DNA of 64,000 nucleotides, from positions 26,521,636 to 26,585,635 of the forward strand of contig JACGWO010000002.1 of assembly GCA_034509735.1 (NCBI GenBank). Direction: 5' to 3'. This stretch comes from Sesamum alatum. Taxonomy: Eukaryota; Streptophyta; Magnoliopsida; Lamiales; Pedaliaceae. Numbering within the stretch: the first letter of the stretch is position 1; the number at the start of each line of letters is the position of its first letter. The translations under genes were made by a program, and so were the position numbers. Positions 22,303 to 34,967 of this stretch are shown here, in pieces. The notes below the pieces were generated by a model. It did no database searches. It saw only the letters and a list, made by a program, of their open reading frames with translations, and was not told the DNA's origin.

Positions 22303-24479
22303 TATTAGAATAGGTGACCAGAAAGCCAATCGGATTGGCGGTTTTGTGAACTATTCGTCAATCTTTATAAAACAATATTATCCTGATGAATAGAGTAACT
22401 ATTCATCACTGGCACTGTGTTTGTTGTGCTTACTACTAATGATGAACGGTGTTTCAACGTCACAACAAATGCCCACAGACCAATTGGATAACCCATGTAA
22501 TTGAGATGTGCATTGGATGGCGGCTATGAAACCAACTTCTGAGGGTTGGTATGAAATATTCCAAGTCGAGAACCTCGAGACTGGGCATCGAGTGTCCTAT
22601 TGAGACTTGCAATAAGTATTGCATTCACTGGGTGAGTGCCGAGTTTTATCTGCGATAGACGAGGGTCGTCTATGCAATTTTAGTGGGTCAGTTGACAAGG
22701 TGGTCGATTGACTGAACTGACTCGCGGGAATCGTCATATGGAAGCCTTCGAGGCTTGGTCGATATGATTGGAATTCCCGATTTCGATAGTACGGGATTAG
22801 TCCTCGGACTTGAGGAATCATGGCAGTCACGTGCATACGAAGACTGTATCTTGGATCTGGCGAGAGGTGATCATTCTTTAAGATGATCATTATAAGCCTT
22901 GTCTATTGCAGTTGGAGTATGTAGCGAGGACGGTGGATTCCAAGATAGGATCTGTCCCCTGTCAGTACATGACGGTGATGTCTCCTATGCGCTTTGAGAT
23001 GGTTTATACTCTGTAAGTCTATGGCCATAGCAATTGATTGAGTAGGAAAGGGTTTCCTACATCGATCAATAGAGTAAACCCATCTCGAGTACTAAGCATA
23101 GATGCCTAGTCAAGAATGGGAACCGACGCCCAATTTCATACACTAGACCAAGGCCGGGAGATGGTCGATAATAGAACCGTACCCGTACGGAATCGGCCCC
23201 TAAATGTTCACACCAACATTCACCTAGTCTCTAGTACCATGGACCGTTGCTAGACGGCCACCCATGGTGACGGGCTCCTGTTAGACACGAGCCCAAGTCT
23301 AGCTGAGGGTGAACCTAAAGGATCACACACAAATCACCGAGGAGGTGAAGGAATTGACTTGGAGTCAATTTCAAAGGATGATAAGTAATTGATTTCTTAT
23401 GGGATTGTCCATTGGATGGACAGGCAGATATTGTATCGGGCCTCGTTTTATCGGTAAATGGGATTTATCAATTAAGTAAGCTTGAATGTTTTTAATTGGA
23501 TTAAAAGATCAATGGGAATTATTTAATTGGACCATGAATTAAATTGGATTTAATTCTTGGGCTTATTGTAATTGGATTACAAAAAAAATCGGTCCATTAA
23601 ATCTTGACCCAAGAGAGGTGTTAATTCTGCTTTTGGAATTAGAAGAAGTTGGACTTCTTCTAAAAGGGGATGACTGAAAATTGCTTCTTTTGAAAGTACT
23701 AAAATTGGCCATGAAGGCCTTTGATTACAAGTTGATTTGTCTCTTTTGGAAAGAGACAAATCAATTCCAATCAAGCCTCTTTCACTTGGTATGATTAAAT
23801 CATACCTTATGAAATGGTAGGCTTGATTGATGATTAATGGGGATTGATTGAAATGTATCTAGACATCCTTGAATGAACCTAGACACATTCCAATAATCAC
23901 ATTAATAAAGTAATATATATGTGTATATACTATCATCAAAGAGAAGAGTTTTCATTATTAATCTTTTTCTAGGAAAAAGATGAACACTCTCTACACCCTC
24001 TCTCTACTCTCTAAATCCTCTTTGTTGCTTCATTGATCTAGGATCAATTGACGAACAAAGTAAGATCAAGAAGGAACACTAATTTGATAGTGTAATCCCT
24101 TCTTCAATTTCATCCTCTAGATCCATTTTTCTCTAGCAAGAAAAACAAGATCTCTCCCGGTGTGGTGTGGACTACGTTAGAGGGTCTCTACGTTAGGACC
24201 TCGCGTGGATGAACATCGAGAGGAATCAATGCGTGTAGCCGAGCAAAACACAAAATCAAGAAAGGTATTCTAATTTACATTTATGCTCTCGGTTTTCCTC
24301 TTTATTCTATAGCCACGAACGCTTGTTTATTTTATATGATTATATTTTGTGTTTATACACAGATAGCCCGGGAACGTTCAAGGGTACACCCCTTGAACGC
24401 GATTTAAATTCTTTTATTCTGTACGCTTTTATCTCCACCGCACTTCTGCTACGTTCCCGGGCCGATCCGCTTTCCTTGA
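22303..24479 (+). mobile_element. Family-C LTR 2
   Basis: It starts TATTAGAATAGGTGACCAG (terminal TG mutated to TA) and ends near CCGCTTTCCTTGA (CA mutated to GA). Length is about 2.18 kb, as in family A. It carries the palindrome CTATGGCCATAG at 23019-23030, the CCATGGACCGTTGC block near 23238 and CCAAT plus TATATAT near 23890-23935. No primer-binding site follows; the next bases are RT-like. Confidence 0.85.
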
Positions 24480-25153
24480 AGAATAAAGCATTAAGTCATT
24501 CAAGACTTAGTCACGGTAGACTAATGAGAAGGCTTGGATGTTGAGTATCGCCTACGTCTTAACCTTAGATAAACATGTGATATGTTTACTCGATGCATAG
24601 GATCCGATGTTGAGTGTACTTCTTGAATAACTCAATAAAACTCGATAATGCACTGAGAGGTTGAAGACAACAATCAAGAACAATCCTTAGTACCTGAATA
24701 AGGACTAAAGTGGGTTCTCGATGCACCGTTGGTGGAGAGTTGTTTTGGAAGGCTAAAGCGTATTGCCGCCTAGATGGCATAGTGAAAAACGGTTAGTCTC
24801 AAAGGTATGCACATTCAGGCTCAATGATGATTGCATTGGATAGTGGTTATGAATGAAAACTACGTCCATAGGATGAACGTGGTGCCTAGCACGGCCAAGC
24901 CGATTGTCACCTAGATGGAAACTAGGCTATGGCAAAAGTTATGGCCCGAGATCTCATCACAAGATCCACGGAATATTCTTAGACGACCACCATCTCTAGG
25001 AGGCGATGGTGGATAGAGGCAACACGGTTAGACCGTATTGCTTCAGCAAGGAAATACAACAGACTCATGAGACCTTAGTCGGTATCGTAGATTACTTATG
25101 CTCAGAGGGTTTTGAACAAAGTAGGTAATTGACTTAATGGTCAAGTGGGAGAT
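24480..25153 (+). pseudogene. Family-C copia remnant C3: RT end and RNase H
   Basis: It begins in the RT C-terminal region (compare 16350-16420) and continues through a decayed RNase H. Traces of the box around the family's DNNGAIA motif lie near 24910-24940. It ends with AAGTGGGAGAT at the start of LTR 3. Gag to most of RT is deleted, with the junction directly at the end of LTR 2. Confidence 0.75.
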
Positions 25154-25986
25154 TGTCAGAATAGGTGACCACAAAGTTAATGTGGTTGGTTGTTCTGAGA
25201 ACCATTCGTCAATCTTTGAACAAAAGTAATATTATATTGATGAATGTAGTAAGGATTCATCATTGGCAACGATGAGTTTGTTGTGCTTATTGCTAGCGTT
25301 GAACGTCGTTTCGATGTCACAACAAACGCCCACAGGCCGGACATATTCATCAGGAAGTTAGACTGTGCATAGGTTGGTGGTCATGGAACCAACTTCTGTA
25401 GACGGGTCTGAAGCACTCCAAGTTGAGGACTTCAAGATTGGGCATCGAGGGTCCTATAGAGACTTGCACTAAGGATTGCATTCATTAAATAAGTACCGTG
25501 TTTCATCGGTGTCAGACGTTGGACGTCTATGCAATGTAGTGGGTTAGTTGACAAGGGTGTCGGTTGACTGAGGTGACTCGCGAGAATCGTCATATGGAAG
25601 CCACACGGGCTTGTAACGTATGACTCGTATTCCCAGTTCCGATAGTACGGGATTAGTCCTTGGACTTGAGGAATCACGACAGTCGCTCACATACGAAGGT
25701 TGTATCTTGGATCTGGCAAGCGGTGATCGTGTCCTAAGACATGGCCATCATAAGCCTTGTCCAGTGCAGTCGGAGTACGTAGAGAGGAAGGTGGATTTCA
25801 AGATAGGATCTGTCCCCTGTCAATGATTATGACAGCAAGATCTCCTATGCGCTCTGAGATGGTTTAGACTCTCAACATCTATGGCCATAGCACTTGAAAG
25901 AATGGGAAAGGATTTCCTACGTCAATCATAGAGTGAAACCTATCTCAAGTTTGAGGCATAAATGCCTAAGTCAAGGATGGGAACCG
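25154..25986 (+). mobile_element. Family-C LTR 3, truncated
   Basis: It starts TGTCAGAATAGGTGACCAC after the polypurine tract and covers the first ~830 bp of the LTR, including CTATGGCCATAG (25879-25890). At 25986/25987 it turns into an inverted piece of the same LTR. Confidence 0.85.
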
Positions 25987-26109
25987 GCATCTATGCTTCA
26001 AACTTGAGATAGTTTAACTCCATGATTGACGCAAGAAATCATTTTCCCACTCAATCAAATGCTATGGCCATAGACTTAGAGAGTCTAAAACTGTCTCAGA
26101 GCACATAGG
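25987..26109 (-). repeat. Inverted family-C LTR fragment
   Basis: It matches the minus strand of 25846-25965, forming an imperfect inverted repeat with arms of about 120 bp. The same fragment recurs as the start of 26546-26897 and 36055-36406. It joins a B LTR fragment at the shared word TAGG. Confidence 0.85.
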
Positions 26110-26545
26110 ATTTTGACCTAGTCAAAGTCCTAGTCAAACTAGTGTTTGACCTAGTCAAACGAATCCTAGCCTTCCATCTCGACCGTTGATTTTAATTTTA
26201 ATGGAATATTTAAATCCTATTAAATATTCCAAAAGGCTAAATAAATATAATATAATAAATTAATATTATAATTTATTTTTAAGCCTATTAAATCAACCCT
26301 TTTAATAAATCCTATTTATTAATTTAATTCCTTTTATCAAATAGAAGGAATTAATTTCTCCAAGAAAATATAGAACCCGATTAAATCTAATTTAATCATT
26401 CCTTTACTCCAATATTTAATTCCAAATTAAATACTAAGTGTGTGTGGATAGTGTGTGACTCTTTAGGTTCACCATTCAGCTAGACTTGGTCGGATTCCTA
26501 GAATCCGTCCGTTACCATGGGTGGCCATCTAGCAACGGTCCATGG
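26110..26545 (-). mobile_element. Family-B LTR fragment (left composite copy)
   Basis: It matches 35616-36054, sharing the lack of the CCCCTTTCCATC segment found in the full B LTRs near 27610 and 37120. It ends at CCATGGCA and switches to family-C LTR there, exactly as at 36054/36055. The left end is cut by the inverted C fragment. Confidence 0.85.
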
Positions 26546-26897
26546 CATCTATGCTTCAAACTTGAGATAGTTTAACTCCATGATTGACGCAAGAAATCAT
26601 TTTCCCACTCAATCAAATGCTATGGCCATAGACTTTGAGAGTCTAAACTGTCTCAGAGCACATAGGAGATCTCATTGTCATAATCTTTGATAGGGGACAA
26701 ATCCTATCTTAGAATCCACCGTCCTCTCTACGTACTCTGACTGCACTGAACAAGGCTTATGATGGCCATATCATATGACACGATCACCTCTTGCCAGATC
26801 TAAGATACAACCTTCGTATGTGAGCGACTGTCGTGATTCCTCAAGTCCGAGGACTAATCCCGTACTATCGAAACTGGGATACGAGTCATACGTCACA
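26546..26897 (-). repeat. Family-C LTR segment in the composite LTR (left copy)
   Basis: A 352-bp piece of a C LTR. By eye it is identical to 36055-36406. Its right edge, CGTCACA, abuts the CA end of a complete B LTR. C LTRs elsewhere run on past this point, so B once inserted here; TCACA would be the flanking target word. Confidence 0.85.
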
Positions 26898-28897
26898 TGA
26901 AAGAAATCGGTGGATCGTCCCGGGAATTGCGCGAATGCGGAAGCACGATAAAAATAAATTTACAAAAAAAAGGCATGCTTTTAATTGAAAAGAACACGCT
27001 CAAGGGGTGTGCCGTTGAGGTTCCCGGGCGTTCGGTGTATCTCATGATCATAAAACAAATAAAGAAATCATGGAGGCCATAGAGTTGAAAATTAAAAGAG
27101 GGACGAAAATCTTAAAACGAGACCTACCCGTTGTCGTTTTCGTCTTCAACGGCTACTCGCGTTGTTCCCCGTTTTGCACCAAGACCTCGTTCTTGAGATC
27201 CTCCAAATCGTGACACACGATCCACCCACGTATTCTTGCACGTCGTGCTAGCAACGAACAAGTATTATTTTGGAGAGGATAGATCAACCACGCGTTATGA
27301 ATTAACGGGATCGATCTTCCTTAGTTCAATTGTTCCAAGAACAAAAAGAACTAAGAAAAAATATTCTCTTGCTAGAGAAAGAGAGAGGGGGCGGACGAGA
27401 GGTAGGAGAGGGAGAGTGTGTGATGTGTGTGTTTTTCAAGAATCATCATCCTCTTAAATGTTGGAAGCTAGGGGTTTATATAGAGGAAGAGTTTAATCCT
27501 CTTTAAACTCAAACTCTAAGTAACCTAATTTGACTAGGATTTTGACCTAGTCAAAGTCCTAGTCAAACTAGTGTTTGACCTAGTCAAACGAATCCTAGCC
27601 TTCCATCTCCCCTTTCCATCTCGACCGTTGATTTTAATTTAATGGAATATTTAAATCCTATTAAATATTCCAAAAGGCTAAATAAATATAATATAATAAA
27701 TTAATATTATAATTTATTCTTAAGCCTATTAAATCAACCCTTTTAATAAATCCTATTTATTAATTTAATTCCTTTTATCAAATAGAAGGAATTAATTTCT
27801 CCAAAAAAATATAGGACCCGATTAAATCTAATTTAATCATTCCTTTACTCCAATATTTAATTCCAAATTAAATACTAAGTGTGTGTGGATAGTGTGTGAC
27901 TCTTTAGGTTCACCATTCAGCTAGACTTGGTCGGATTCCTAGAATCCGTCCGTTACCATGGGTGGCCATCTAGCAACGGTCCATGGCACTAGAGACTAGG
28001 TGAAATATTCGGGGGATGAACATTTAGGTTCTAACAGTACACTTGTCCTTCTGTCTTCGGTCTCATCACTTAGGGTCTAGGGCACGGAAGATGCAGGTAC
28101 CCATTTTGGACCTAAGTGTCGGTCTGTCCTCACTAAACGCCGCAAGGGAAACCTTTTCCCTTCTGTTCATTCACTGTGGCCACAGATTTCAGGGACAAGA
28201 CACAGAGCATATATGAGACTCAACTGTCAACACCTTTTGACAGGAGACAGATCCTTTCTTGGAAACTACTGTCACTTTGTACACCCGAGCTGCACTAGAC
28301 ATGGCTTATGACTACTCAAGAGTATTTTGGCAATCTCTCACCATATCTAAGATACAGACCTGATGCACAGGTAACTCAGCAGTTCCTCAAGTCAAAAAAA
28401 CTTGGCCTGTACCGTTGGAACCGGGAATACACTTCATACCTTGCTGACCATACTCAAGGTCCTCTGTAAGACGGTTCCCGCGAGTCACCTCAGTCAGCTG
28501 CTTCCTAGCATGCTGACCCACTAACACTGCTTAGACGACCTTCGTCACCCGTCGATGAAATACGACAGCAGATGCTTAGTGCAAGTCTCAAAGGGAATCC
28601 CGGTACCCATTTTCGGGATTCCTTGACTTGGAGATTTCCGGACTGATTCGGTGAGACTGATTTCATGGACCTACCTCCAATCGTAGTCCCAGTCCCCGAA
28701 ATTGTTACTCAGTCCGTGGGCTTTGTTTGCGTAGTGAACAGAAATGTAAATGCTGATAAGTGAACGTAAACAAAGTATTGCCATATGAATTTTCACTTCT
28801 TTATTCATAAATGTTTTATCAAATACCAAAAGAATTGTCTAGACATAGGTTACATATTCCTGCCAAAATTGGCTTTACATGGTCACCTATTCTAACA
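26898..28897 (-). mobile_element. Family-B 3' LTR (minus element)
   Basis: A complete 2.0-kb LTR. On the minus strand it starts TGTTAGAATAGGTGACCATG at 28897, directly after the polypurine tract, and ends CTTTCA at 26898. It has a TATA box (27475-27482, minus), a GA/CT-rich leader-like part near 27380-27430, and the palindrome at 28174-28185. It matches 36407-38402 almost base for base. Confidence 0.92.
27475..27482 (-). promoter_or_regulatory. TATA box of family-B LTR
   Basis: TATATAAA on the minus strand within CTATATAAACCCC, followed by a CT-rich stretch. The same box is at 35553-35560, 36983-36990, 49918-49925 and 58956-58963, about 1.4 kb into each full LTR. Confidence 0.7.
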
Positions 28898-28908
28898 ATC
28901 TGCCACTT
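28898..28908 (-). other. Polypurine tract of minus B element
   Basis: AAGTGGCAGAT on the minus strand, directly before the 3' LTR. A G-to-C change interrupts the run compared with AAGTGGGAGAT at 57537-57547. Confidence 0.75.
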
Positions 28909-28913
28909 GACCT

Positions 28914-31900
28914 TTAAAGCCAATTGCCCATATGCTTAATCCCCATCTTCTCAAGATGTTGCGTATGAGCGCTCTGCGACATAGGCTTTGTCAGCGGATC
29001 TGCTGTGTTGTCTGCCGAGTTGACTCGGTCCATCCGGACGTCACCTCTTCCTACCATTTCTCTAAGAAGATGGTAGCGTCTAAGAATATGTTTGGAACGG
29101 TGATGAGATCTCGGTTCCTTTGCTTGCGCTATAGCGCCGTTGTTATCACAGAAGATGACAACGGGCTCGGCGATGCTAGGCACCACACCCAACTCTTGGA
29201 TGTAGTTTCTCATCCAAACCGCTTCCTTAGTAGCTTTTGAAGCTGCTATGTATTCAGCCTCTGTGGTGGAGTCAGCAATGGTTGCTTGCTTGGAACTTTT
29301 CCAAGCTACTACTCCTCCATTGAGTTTGAATACGTACCCCCGATTGAGACTTGGCATCATCGTCATCAGACTGGAAGCTAGCGTCGCTAAAGCCTTCCAG
29401 AAATTAGTTCTCCATTGCCATAGACTAGGAACATTTTCCTTAGTCCTTCTTAGGTACTTAAGGATGCCCTTAACAGCATTCCAATGTGCCTCTCCTGCGC
29501 AGGATTGATATCTGCTTGTTACGCTCAAAGCGTATGCAATGTCAGGCCTAGTGCAGTGGGACCGCATATTGTATGCTACCTACGGCGGAGGCATAGGGGA
29601 TGACCTTCATCCTTTCAAGTTCCTCATCAGTCTGTGGGGACTGTTTCTTGGATAACTTGATCCCATGCCTCATTGGAAGGAATCCTCGTTTGGAGTTGTC
29701 CATTCGATATCTCTTTAGGACTTTCTCCATATACGAGTTTTGGGTGAGTCCTAACATCCTTTTAGATCTGTCCCTGACAATCTGGATGCCTAGGATGTAG
29801 GAGGCTTCACCAAGTCCTTCATGGAAAACTGGGTTGACAACCATGCTTTTGTGTTTCCTAACATTCTGACGTAATTACCAATGAGCAGAATGTCATCCAC
29901 ATAAAGCACTAGGAACACTATTGAGCTCCCACTGACCTTCTTGTATACACAAGGGTCGGATTCGTTTTTGATGAAGTCATATCCCCGTATTACTTCATCA
30001 AATCGAATGTTTCCAACTTCGGGAGGCTTGTTTGAGGCCATAGATGGACTTCTGGAGGCGACAGACTTTCTGTTTCTTCTCCAGTGACCGTGAAACCCTG
30101 CGGCTGATCCATATAGATCTCTTCTTCAACGAAAACCGTTGAGGAAGGTCGTTTTCACGTCCATCTGCCATATCTAATAGTCATACCATGCTGCTATGGC
30201 GAACTGAATCCGAATGGACTTAGCCATGGCTACAGGCGAGTAGGTATCCTCAAAATCGACCCCGGGTCGTTGAGTGTATCCCTTAGCTACAAGCCTAGCC
30301 TTAAAGGTTGTGACTTCTCCCATCAACGCCAAGTTTGCGCTTGTAGACCCACTTACAGCCCACTGGCTTAACACCTTTCGGTGGATCTACGAGACTCCAA
30401 ACTTCGTTTTCGCTCATGGAGTCCATTTCGGCTTTCATGGCCTCAAGCCATTTCCCGGAGTCGATGTCAGACATCGCTTCTCCATAAGTCTTAGGATCGT
30501 TATCCAAAAAGATCGGTCGCACCTAGAAAGCCATATCTCATTGGAGGTCTGGACTCTCTAGTGGACCTATGGAGAACGGGAACGTCAGTGGTGACTGTGG
30601 GCGCTGACTGTATCGGAGCCGGTGGTTCAGGAACCGGGGCTGGCTGTTCCTGAGGCTGTCCTTCATGCCTAGCATGTTGGACTTCTCGAGGTTGGTCAGC
30701 CCTTCGGCTGTCTATCCTGAATCCTCTAAGTGAGGGTTCCGCGGCTTCTTCTGATGGCTGGATTCCATCACTTGATTCCTCAAGGATCAGCTCATCAGGT
30801 TGGATATCCTCCGGGAAGCCTTGCTCCAAGAATACTGCATTTCTTTAAACAAACACCTTTTGTTCCAAGGGGTCATAAAAGTAATAACCCGCAGTTTCTT
30901 TAGGTTATCCAACGAACCTGCATAAGTTAGACCTAGATTCTAACTTATCTCCCACTAACCTCTTGACGTATGCGGGGCTACCCCACACTTTCAAGTAGTT
31001 GTAGGATGCAAGCTTGCCGTGCCATATCTCATATGGCGTTTGGGTCAATGTGCTAGTAGGCGCCAAATTCAATAATTTGGCCGCCGTTTCTAGTGCATAG
31101 CCCCAAAACGATAAGGGCAGTTTGGTAAAACTCATCATGGACCGAACCATGTCCAACAGGGTTCGATTCCTCCTTTCAGAGACACCATTTAACTGCGGTG
31201 TTCCTGGAGGTGTCCATTCTGATATTATACCATGTTCTTTTAGATAGTCTAGGAACTCCGTACTAAGGTATTCACCGCCTCGGTCCGACCGAAAGAATTT
31301 AATTTTGCAGTTGGTTTGGTTCTCCACTTCAAGTCTGAATTCTTTAAACCTCTCAAGAGCTTCAGACTTGTACCTCATCAGGTAAACATAACCATACCGT
31401 GAATGATCATCGGTGAAGGTTATGAAGTAGGAGAACCCACCTCGGGCCTGCGTCCTTAGTGGTCCACATACGTCTGTATGGACCAAGTCCAACAGACCTG
31501 TGGCAAGCCTGCTTTGTCCTACAAAGGGCCTCTTGGTCATTTTCCCTCTTAGACAGGACTCACAAGTTGGTAGATCGTTCAAGTCCCCAACCTCTAGGTT
31601 CTTTGAGTCTACCAACCTTTTCATCCTATCTTGGGATATGTGACCTAGCCTAGCGTGCCACAGACGTGCGTTCCCATTATTATCTAATTTTCGTTTGTGT
31701 TGTGCATTGAGGACGAAATTTCGTTTGTTGCAAGATATAGAGTCCGTTATGTAATGTACCAAGTAGATGAGCAATTCCACACCTCATCAAATAAAAGCAA
31801 TTTTTATTGATTCTAAACTCATAACCACTATTGTCCGACAATGGAATGGAAATGATGTTTTTAATCATACTGGGTACAAAAATAAACTTGTTCTAAATCT

Positions 31901-32962
31901 ATGCTAATATAATCACTAATCACTAGAGTGGCGGATCCTACTGCTTCTGCCGAGATGGCCTTGCCATTCCCAAGCTTCAGGATCATGTCCCCGCTACCCA
32001 GTTTTCTGCTTCTTTTCAACACCTGCAAGTCATTGCAAATGTGAGCTCCACAGCCGGTATCTAATACCCAAGAGGCAGAACTAGTGACCATATTAACCTC
32101 AATCACATATATACCTTGCTTCGAGAAGAGTTTGGGGCACTCTCTCTTCCAATGCCCTTTCTCACGGCAGTTGATACATATGTCATATGCCTTTGACTGT
32201 TGCTTGGAGACAACCTTTCCCTTTCCTTTGCCTTTCCCCTCTTTGGCAATGGGAACACTCTTAGTGTTCGTAGCTGCTTTGACGGCCTTTCCCTTCCCTT
32301 TCTTCTTCTTCCAACGTCCGGCACCCTTGCCTTTCGTATTAGAAGTTGAAGCACCTCCAAGCAATACCGAAGGCGTGGACTTCTTAGTCGTTGCCTCGTA
32401 TTGCACCAACATATTGAATAACTCATGAATGCCCTTCTCAAGTGCGTTCATGTTGTAGTTGACGATAAATTGGTCAAAGGAGGGTGGGAGTGACTGAAGG
32501 ATCACATCTATGTACGGTTCATTATCGAGACCTGCCTTTAGGTCCTCGAGCTTTTCCACCAGGGTAAGCATTTTAACCCCGTGCTCTTGTACAGAGGATC
32601 CTTCTGTCATTTTAGTTCCAAAGAACGCCTTGGTCGCGACATACCTAGTATGCCGGTCCGGGACTGCATAGCAATCCTTTGGAAGGGACATCGTCTAGCC
32701 TTTCATACTGCTTCTGAATCTCATTGGTCATCGAAGCAAGTATGATGCTACGGACCTTCCGGTTATCCTTATGCCAAGTCTCGAACGTCTCACGTTCTTC
32801 TGGCGTGGATCCTTCCGGTAAGGTCCTAGGGAGAGGCTCGTCCATGACGTAGCCTTGGTTCTCGTAATCTAGGACTATCCTGAGATTTCGCAACCAGTCG
32901 TTGTAGTTTGTTCCATTGAATTTGTTTGTCTCAAGAATGGTGGAAAGTGGGTTCTTAGACAT
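28914..32962 (-). pseudogene. Family-B copia gag-pol (minus copy)
   Basis: It reads right to left from ATG at 32962. Gag (MSKNPLSTILETNKFNG) is interrupted by a ~14-nt deletion near 32690. The frame continues (31861-32691) through the zinc knuckle CINCREKGHWKREC and an intact protease site VLDTGCGAH. An extra T near 31880 shifts the frame. Integrase is open at 30905-31780 with WHARLGH, CESC, HTDVCGP, RSDRGGEY and NGVSERRNRT, then ends at a stop (TAC to TAA) near 30905. RT is split over several frames but keeps YVDD (29892-29903). The last frame, 28914-29567, holds RNase H with CDNNGAIAQA and ends just before the polypurine tract. Confidence 0.93.
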
Positions 32963-33068
32963 TTTAAAATCTACATTTTAGAAAACAGCGCGCGATCAGC
33001 AGAAAATAAAAGACGGTGGTTTGATAAAATAATTAAATGCATGGACTTTAGTCATTTAATCTTCCCAC

Positions 33069-33076
33069 TATTTATA
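33069..33076 (-). promoter_or_regulatory. TATA-like box upstream of B gag (minus copy)
   Basis: TATAAATA on the minus strand in the conserved setting CGTATAAATAGTGGGA, 107 bp before the gag ATG at 32962. Confidence 0.35.
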
Positions 33077-33410
33077 CGAAAACACGGTACTCTCAAACGT
33101 GATTTTCGGGAAATCCTTTCCAAGTGGGCTTGGGATCCACAGCGATTTTTCCCATACCCCCGCTTTTACGATTCGCATGGAAAAGATCCTGTGGGAGGTA
33201 TTCCATACCATTCTCGTTCCACGAGATTCCCAAGATTATTGCCTCACCCTTTCACATGCTCCCGAGGACTCCAAGCGAATCATGTTAATTGGGCGTTAGA
33301 CCCAACCCAATCGACCGAGCCACGGACCCACTGGTACCCCCCACGACTCGTGAGACAGGTAGCAGCAGCCCGCTTTTCGTTCATGACATAAATGCAGCTT
33401 CCTTTAAGTA

Positions 33411-33446
33411 CAATAACGTGCCACGACTCGTGAGACCACGCTATTG
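33411..33446 (-). ncRNA. Leader hairpin H2 (family B, minus copy)
   Basis: Arms CAATAACGTG (33411-33420, plus strand) and CACGCTATTG (33437-33446) pair with one mismatch around the core CACGACTCGTG (33422-33432, plus strand). The arms differ from family A but remain complementary. Confidence 0.55.
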
Positions 33447-33738
33447 ACCTAAAGCAGCTTCCTCACTATGCCATGGATTGGAAGGCATGGACAAACTCCT
33501 AGAGTTCATGTCCACTTTGTCTAGGGTCTAATATTTTGACATTGGTCCAACCAATGTGAGAGTAAGTAATGACCGAGATCTCAAATAAATATCTACACAT
33601 ACATCCATAATGCGTAAATAAACCATTCATAGCAGTTATACGATAAATAAATAATCCATTCATCCATCATCATAACCACATGCAAAATTAAAGCCTAGCA
33701 TGCTCCTGTTGGATGATCACGAGCCCGAATCCCTATGC

Positions 33739-33762
33739 GATCCACTGAGCCCGCAGTGGATC
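33739..33762 (-). ncRNA. Leader hairpin H1 (family B, minus copy)
   Basis: On the minus strand the arms GATCCACTG and CAGTGGATC pair perfectly around the loop CGGGCT. It is identical to the plus B copy at 52786-52809. Confidence 0.55.
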
Positions 33763-34490
33763 TATGGTCAATCTAGGGTTGGTCCTATACTATTACATTA
33801 ATAGTAACCAATCATCATGCTGATGGGATCTTGGTCTCTTTTTCTCTTTCTTCACTTCATGGAAAACACCAAGGGGCCTCCCGTCTGGGCTCTCCATGTG
33901 GTCCTTCCTTCTTCTCCACCAATTACAAAAAAAAAGGAAACCTCACTCCTAGTCTACTCTCATTACATATTGAAAAATAGAAACCCCAGCGAAAACCCGG
34001 GGGGGAGTACATAAAGAAGGGAGGTAGAATGCCTTATTATTCCAAGGCAACTAGAAAGAGAGAGAAGGAGAAAGCAGTAAAAGAGGCACACAGGCCCAAC
34101 AGAAAATAACCATACATCCGGTCTTAGGGCTCGCGATCATCGATTTCCATCCAACACACATAATCACATGATCCAATCACATAATTACATAATACCACCA
34201 ACATATGATTTCCAATCATAAATATCCAAAATAATTAATGAATATGTGCACAACGTGTGAAAAATAAAACACAAATATTGGTAATAATATTTTCTCATTT
34301 TAGGAAAACCTTTCCTCATTATTTTAAGTAAAATAACCCCGGGATTCCGAATCCAATTTATTTTACTCCTAAAATAATGTCTTTAAAAAAATAGGCATAA
34401 TTGAACCAAAAACGATTTTTCAAAATTAATTCAAAATTAAAACTGAAAATAATTAAAAAAATAAAAGAAAATTACTACTAGGGTTTTGAA

Positions 34491-34752
34491 ACCCTAGCAG
34501 CAGCAGCTGCCGCCGCCGCCGCCGGCCGGCGGCCCGCCGGCACGCGCGCAGGGCAGCAGGCTCAGCCTGCCGCCCCTGCGCGCGCGCAGCCAGCACTGCC
34601 TGGCCGGGCGCCCGCGCACAGGCCTTCCTGGCTGCGCGCTGCCCCGCGCGGGCCGGCTGGGCGGGCGCGCGCAGGCCTCCCTTGCCTGCACGCGTCTGCC
34701 CTGCCGGCAGCGTGCGGCTGCGCAGCGGCCAGCCCTCCCGACTGGCCGGCTG
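34491..34752. repeat. GC-rich island in family-B leader
   Basis: About 250 bp of GCC, GCGC and GGCCGG-rich sequence in AT-rich surroundings. A 128-codon ORF across it is a by-product of its composition. In the plus B copy only about 60 bp of this island remains, at a rearrangement junction (51999-52057). Confidence 0.85.
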
Positions 34753-34955
34753 CGTCGTTTTCTCGTTTTCCGTTCAATTTTTTCCACCCCGTTTCCCAAG
34801 AAAAACAGAAAATCACCAACATTCATAAATTCACACGAATCAAAAATAAAATCGACATGCTTAAAATCAAGAACAATCAAGATTTAATAAAAACATGCCA
34901 ATTTCACGTTTCATGCTTATAACGTACATAAACCCTAGGCCTATACACGAACCGG

Positions 34956-34967
34956 GCTCTGATACCA
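34956..34967 (-). other. Primer-binding site (tRNA-Met), minus B element
   Basis: TGGTATCAGAGC on the minus strand, one base from the CA end of the LTR fragment starting at 34969. It sets the 5' end of the minus B internal region. Confidence 0.93.

Noticed and set aside
34494..34880. 128-codon minus ORF, Ala/Arg/Gly-rich
   Set aside because: It lies on the GC-rich island, where stop codons are rare by composition; it has no homology to a protein family that I can recognise and is not kept in the other B leader.
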